NCBI GenBank assembly: GCA_900321775.1
Contig: ONXE01000077.1
Location: forward strand, 1 to 9,032
DNA length: 9,032 nt
Direction: 5' to 3'
From: an uncultured Bacteroidales bacterium
GTDB lineage: Bacteria; Bacteroidota; Bacteroidia; Bacteroidales; Paludibacteraceae
Numbering within the stretch: position 1 is the first letter of the stretch; every line of letters begins with the position of its first letter. This document shows positions 7,083 through 9,032 of this stretch, piece by piece. The translations under genes and the position numbers were made by a program. Under the pieces are notes generated by a model. That model had not been told where the DNA came from. It saw only the letters and a program-made list of their open reading frames with translations, and ran no database searches.

Positions 7083-9032
7083 ATGAAAAAGATTGTTACT
7101 TTGATGATTACGTTGCTGAGCATCAGTGCTTTTGCAGCGGAGTTGCCTAAGGAACTGCAACAGTACAAACTGGATAACGGTTTGACTGTTATGCTGTGGG
7201 AAGACCACGACCAACCGGATGTAACCGGTTACGTAGTGGTTCGTGCAGGTGCTATCGACGAGCCTGCAGAATACACGGGTCTGGCACATTATCTGGAGCA
7301 CATGCTCTTCAAAGGCACGCAGCGTATTGGCGCTGTGGACTGGGAGGCAGAAAAACCTATCTATGATTCTATCATAGCGCTTTATGACCAGTTTTCCGAC
7401 GCTACAGATCCGAAGGTACGCGAGCAACTTGCTACGCAAATCAACCAATGCTCCATGCGCGAGGCCAAGGTTTCGACTACGGAGGATTTCTTCAACCTGT
7501 TGGACGGTATTGGTGCCGAGGGCGTCAACGCCTTCACCAGCTACGACCTGACGGCTTATCATAACTCCTTCCCGCCGGCTGAGATGTATCGCTGGCTGAC
7601 CATTTTCTCTGACCGACTGATTAACCCCGTATTCCGTACGTTCCAAGCTGAGTTGGAGAATGTGTTCGAAGAGTATAACATGTACGCCAACGAGCCCTCT
7701 TCGCAGGGGCAGAAGAAGGCCATGGAGATGATTTACAAAGGTCACCCCTACGAGCGTGACGTCATCGGCAAACCCGAGCACCTGAAGAACCCGCGTCTCT
7801 CCAAACTGATTGAGTTCTACAACACATGGTATGTGCCCAACAACATGGCACTGATTCTCGTGGGCGACTTCGACGCAGAGGCCACCAAGCCGATGATTCA
7901 GGAGACGTTCTCGCGTCTGCAGCCTAAAGAGTTGCCCGAGCGCGGTAAGTACGAAGTGGTTAGCTTCAAAGGCAATCCCAAATACAGCTACAAACTGGGC
8001 TACAACCCCATGATTATCTGGGCATACGAAGGTATTCCAGAGGGACATGAGGACCAGGTGGCGCTGTCGTTTGTTACTTCGTTGCTGACCAACGGAATGG
8101 GTACAGGTCTGCTGGACAAACTGACTATCGACGGTGACGTTCAGATGGCCGGCTGCGGTTTGGATTGCCGCCGAGACATGGGACGCATCCTTATCGAGGC
8201 TGTGCCTTACTACGACGTCAACCAGCGTATGTTCGAGGACAACAAGACAACCGAGAAGATCATCATGAAGGAGATTGACAAGCTCAAGACCGGACAAATA
8301 GAAGACTGGCGTATCGCGTCTGTCAAGACTATGTTCGACGAGCAGTTCAAACTGGCCTTCGAGAGCAGCGCTGTCAAGATGAATATCCTGATGAACAGCT
8401 TCACCTACAACACCCCGCTGCTGGATGCCTTCGAGGAGAACGAGAAGATTCAGGCCCTGACCAAGGAGCAGATTATGGCTACTGCCAAGAAATATTTCGA
8501 CGCAGACCACATGATGCTGTCCTTCGACGAAGGAACGATGAAGACCGCTCCGCTGCCCAAACCCAAAATCGAGCCGCTTGACCCGATTAAAGGCGCAGAA
8601 ACAGAGTATGCCAAAGCGTTCCGTCAGCTGCCTAAGGGCGAAGTGAAACTGACCTATAACAATTTCTCGGACGTGCAGGTGCGCGACCTGGGTGACAACG
8701 TGACCCTGCTTTACACGCCTAACACCAAGAACGATATCTTCACTCTGACTCTGCGCTACGGTGTAGGCGAGGAGAAGATGCCGATGCTGCCCTACGTAAC
8801 CGCGCTGATGAACACAGCCGGAACGATGGCAGGCAACCTGGAGGCCAGTGAGTTTAACCGTCAGATGGCTGAACTTGGCGCTACCGTTGGCTATGACTGC
8901 GACGACAGCTATTTCTACATCAGCATCTTGGGTGTGGACAAGAACCTTGAGGCCATCATGCAACTCGTAACCAAACAGCTCATCATGCCCAAACTGGAGC
9001 AGAAACAGCTGGACAACATCATCGGTTCGGTC
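7083..9032 (+). CDS. Exported M16 (pitrilysin-family) zinc metalloprotease, partial at right edge
   Basis: There are 650 codons without a stop; from memory, bacterial two-module M16 proteins are about 900-950 aa, so the last part is missing. The signal peptide is MKKIVTLMITLLSISAFA with likely cleavage before AELPKE, placing it in the periplasm or envelope. The inverted zinc motif HxxEH is LAHYLEHMLFKGT with H69, E72 and H73. The third ligand is probably E190 in ELENVFEEYNMYANEP. The H73-E190 gap is about 117 residues, longer than the roughly 76 of E. coli pitrilysin, because of an inserted helical, charged segment (about 90-140) ahead of GVNAFTSYDLTAYHNSF. The catalytic module is followed by the typical SKLIEFYNTWYVPNNMALILVGD region, then a second module from about residue 510 (LPKGEVKLTYNNFSDVQV...). 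It probably degrades oligopeptides. It is separated from tdh by an 86-bp gap carrying the sigma-54-like promoter. Confidence 0.93.
   Translation, partial: MKKIVTLMITLLSISAFAAELPKELQQYKLDNGLTVMLWEDHDQPDVTGYVVVRAGAIDEPAEYTGLAHYLEHMLFKGTQRIGAVDWEAEKPIYDSIIALYDQFSDATDPKVREQLATQINQCSMREAKVSTTEDFFNLLDGIGAEGVNAFTSYDLTAYHNSFPPAEMYRWLTIFSDRLINPVFRTFQAELENVFEEYNMYANEPSSQGQKKAMEMIYKGHPYERDVIGKPEHLKNPRLSKLIEFYNTWYVPNNMALILVGDFDAEATKPMIQETFSRLQPKELPERGKYEVVSFKGNPKYSYKLGYNPMIIWAYEGIPEGHEDQVALSFVTSLLTNGMGTGLLDKLTIDGDVQMAGCGLDCRRDMGRILIEAVPYYDVNQRMFEDNKTTEKIIMKEIDKLKTGQIEDWRIASVKTMFDEQFKLAFESSAVKMNILMNSFTYNTPLLDAFEENEKIQALTKEQIMATAKKYFDADHMMLSFDEGTMKTAPLPKPKIEPLDPIKGAETEYAKAFRQLPKGEVKLTYNNFSDVQVRDLGDNVTLLYTPNTKNDIFTLTLRYGVGEEKMPMLPYVTALMNTAGTMAGNLEASEFNRQMAELGATVGYDCDDSYFYISILGVDKNLEAIMQLVTKQLIMPKLEQKQLDNIIGSV

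Noticed and set aside
7062..8963. 633-codon open frame on the minus strand, opposite the M16 protease
   Set aside because: It is a mirror of the strongly supported plus-strand peptidase frame, which keeps its zinc motif and signal peptide. The antisense translation has low-complexity His/Val/Leu-rich character and no recognisable domain.

Overview
The window looks like a chromosomal segment of a Bacteroidales-type bacterium (Bacteroidota). The reasons are Bacteroidetes housekeeping promoter boxes (TTTG or TTG, a 20-nt spacer, then TAnnTTTG) upstream of two genes, start codons with A/T-rich leaders and weak or badly spaced Shine-Dalgarno sequences, a Bacteroidetes-type exported protein, and AT-rich ATTGACAATT-type intergenic repeats. 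The species cannot be read from the sequence. There are no rRNA, tRNA or CRISPR features and no transposase or phage genes.

Layout. Positions 1-751 (minus strand) hold the N-terminal 250 codons of an exported protein that runs off the left edge. A divergent intergenic region with a good promoter (927-958) leads into a plus-strand pair: a GT4-type glycosyltransferase (1004-2260) and a secreted alpha/beta-hydrolase esterase (2175-2954). These two overlap by an unusual 86 bp. Next is a 290-bp non-coding stretch with an intact promoter, a 17-bp direct repeat that duplicates the promoter's -7 box, and a GC-richer hairpin block lying between the two copies. It leads into glutamate dehydrogenase (3245-4582). 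An AT-rich inverted-repeat region separates gdhA from kbl (4731-5924) and tdh (5965-6996). The kbl-tdh gap is almost entirely three 11-bp tandem repeats. A close match to a sigma-54 promoter (7005-7020) precedes an exported M16 zinc metalloprotease (7083 onward) that is cut by the right edge.

How the genes work together. Tdh oxidises L-threonine to 2-amino-3-ketobutyrate and Kbl cleaves this with CoA to glycine and acetyl-CoA, so kbl-tdh is a complete threonine degradation operon. Glutamate dehydrogenase next door interconverts glutamate and 2-oxoglutarate plus ammonia. Its coenzyme-site residues resemble the NAD-type Clostridium symbiosum enzyme rather than the NADP-type E. coli enzyme, which would fit a catabolic role in amino-acid fermentation. 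The M16 protease is exported and might supply peptides, but that link is speculative. The glycosyltransferase and esterase probably act in the cell envelope; their substrates cannot be read from the sequence.

The genes belong to known families and no wholly new system is evident. The most interesting signals are non-coding: the repeat-flanked hairpin block ahead of gdhA, the sigma-54-like promoter, the 11-bp tandem repeats between kbl and tdh, and the long gene overlap.
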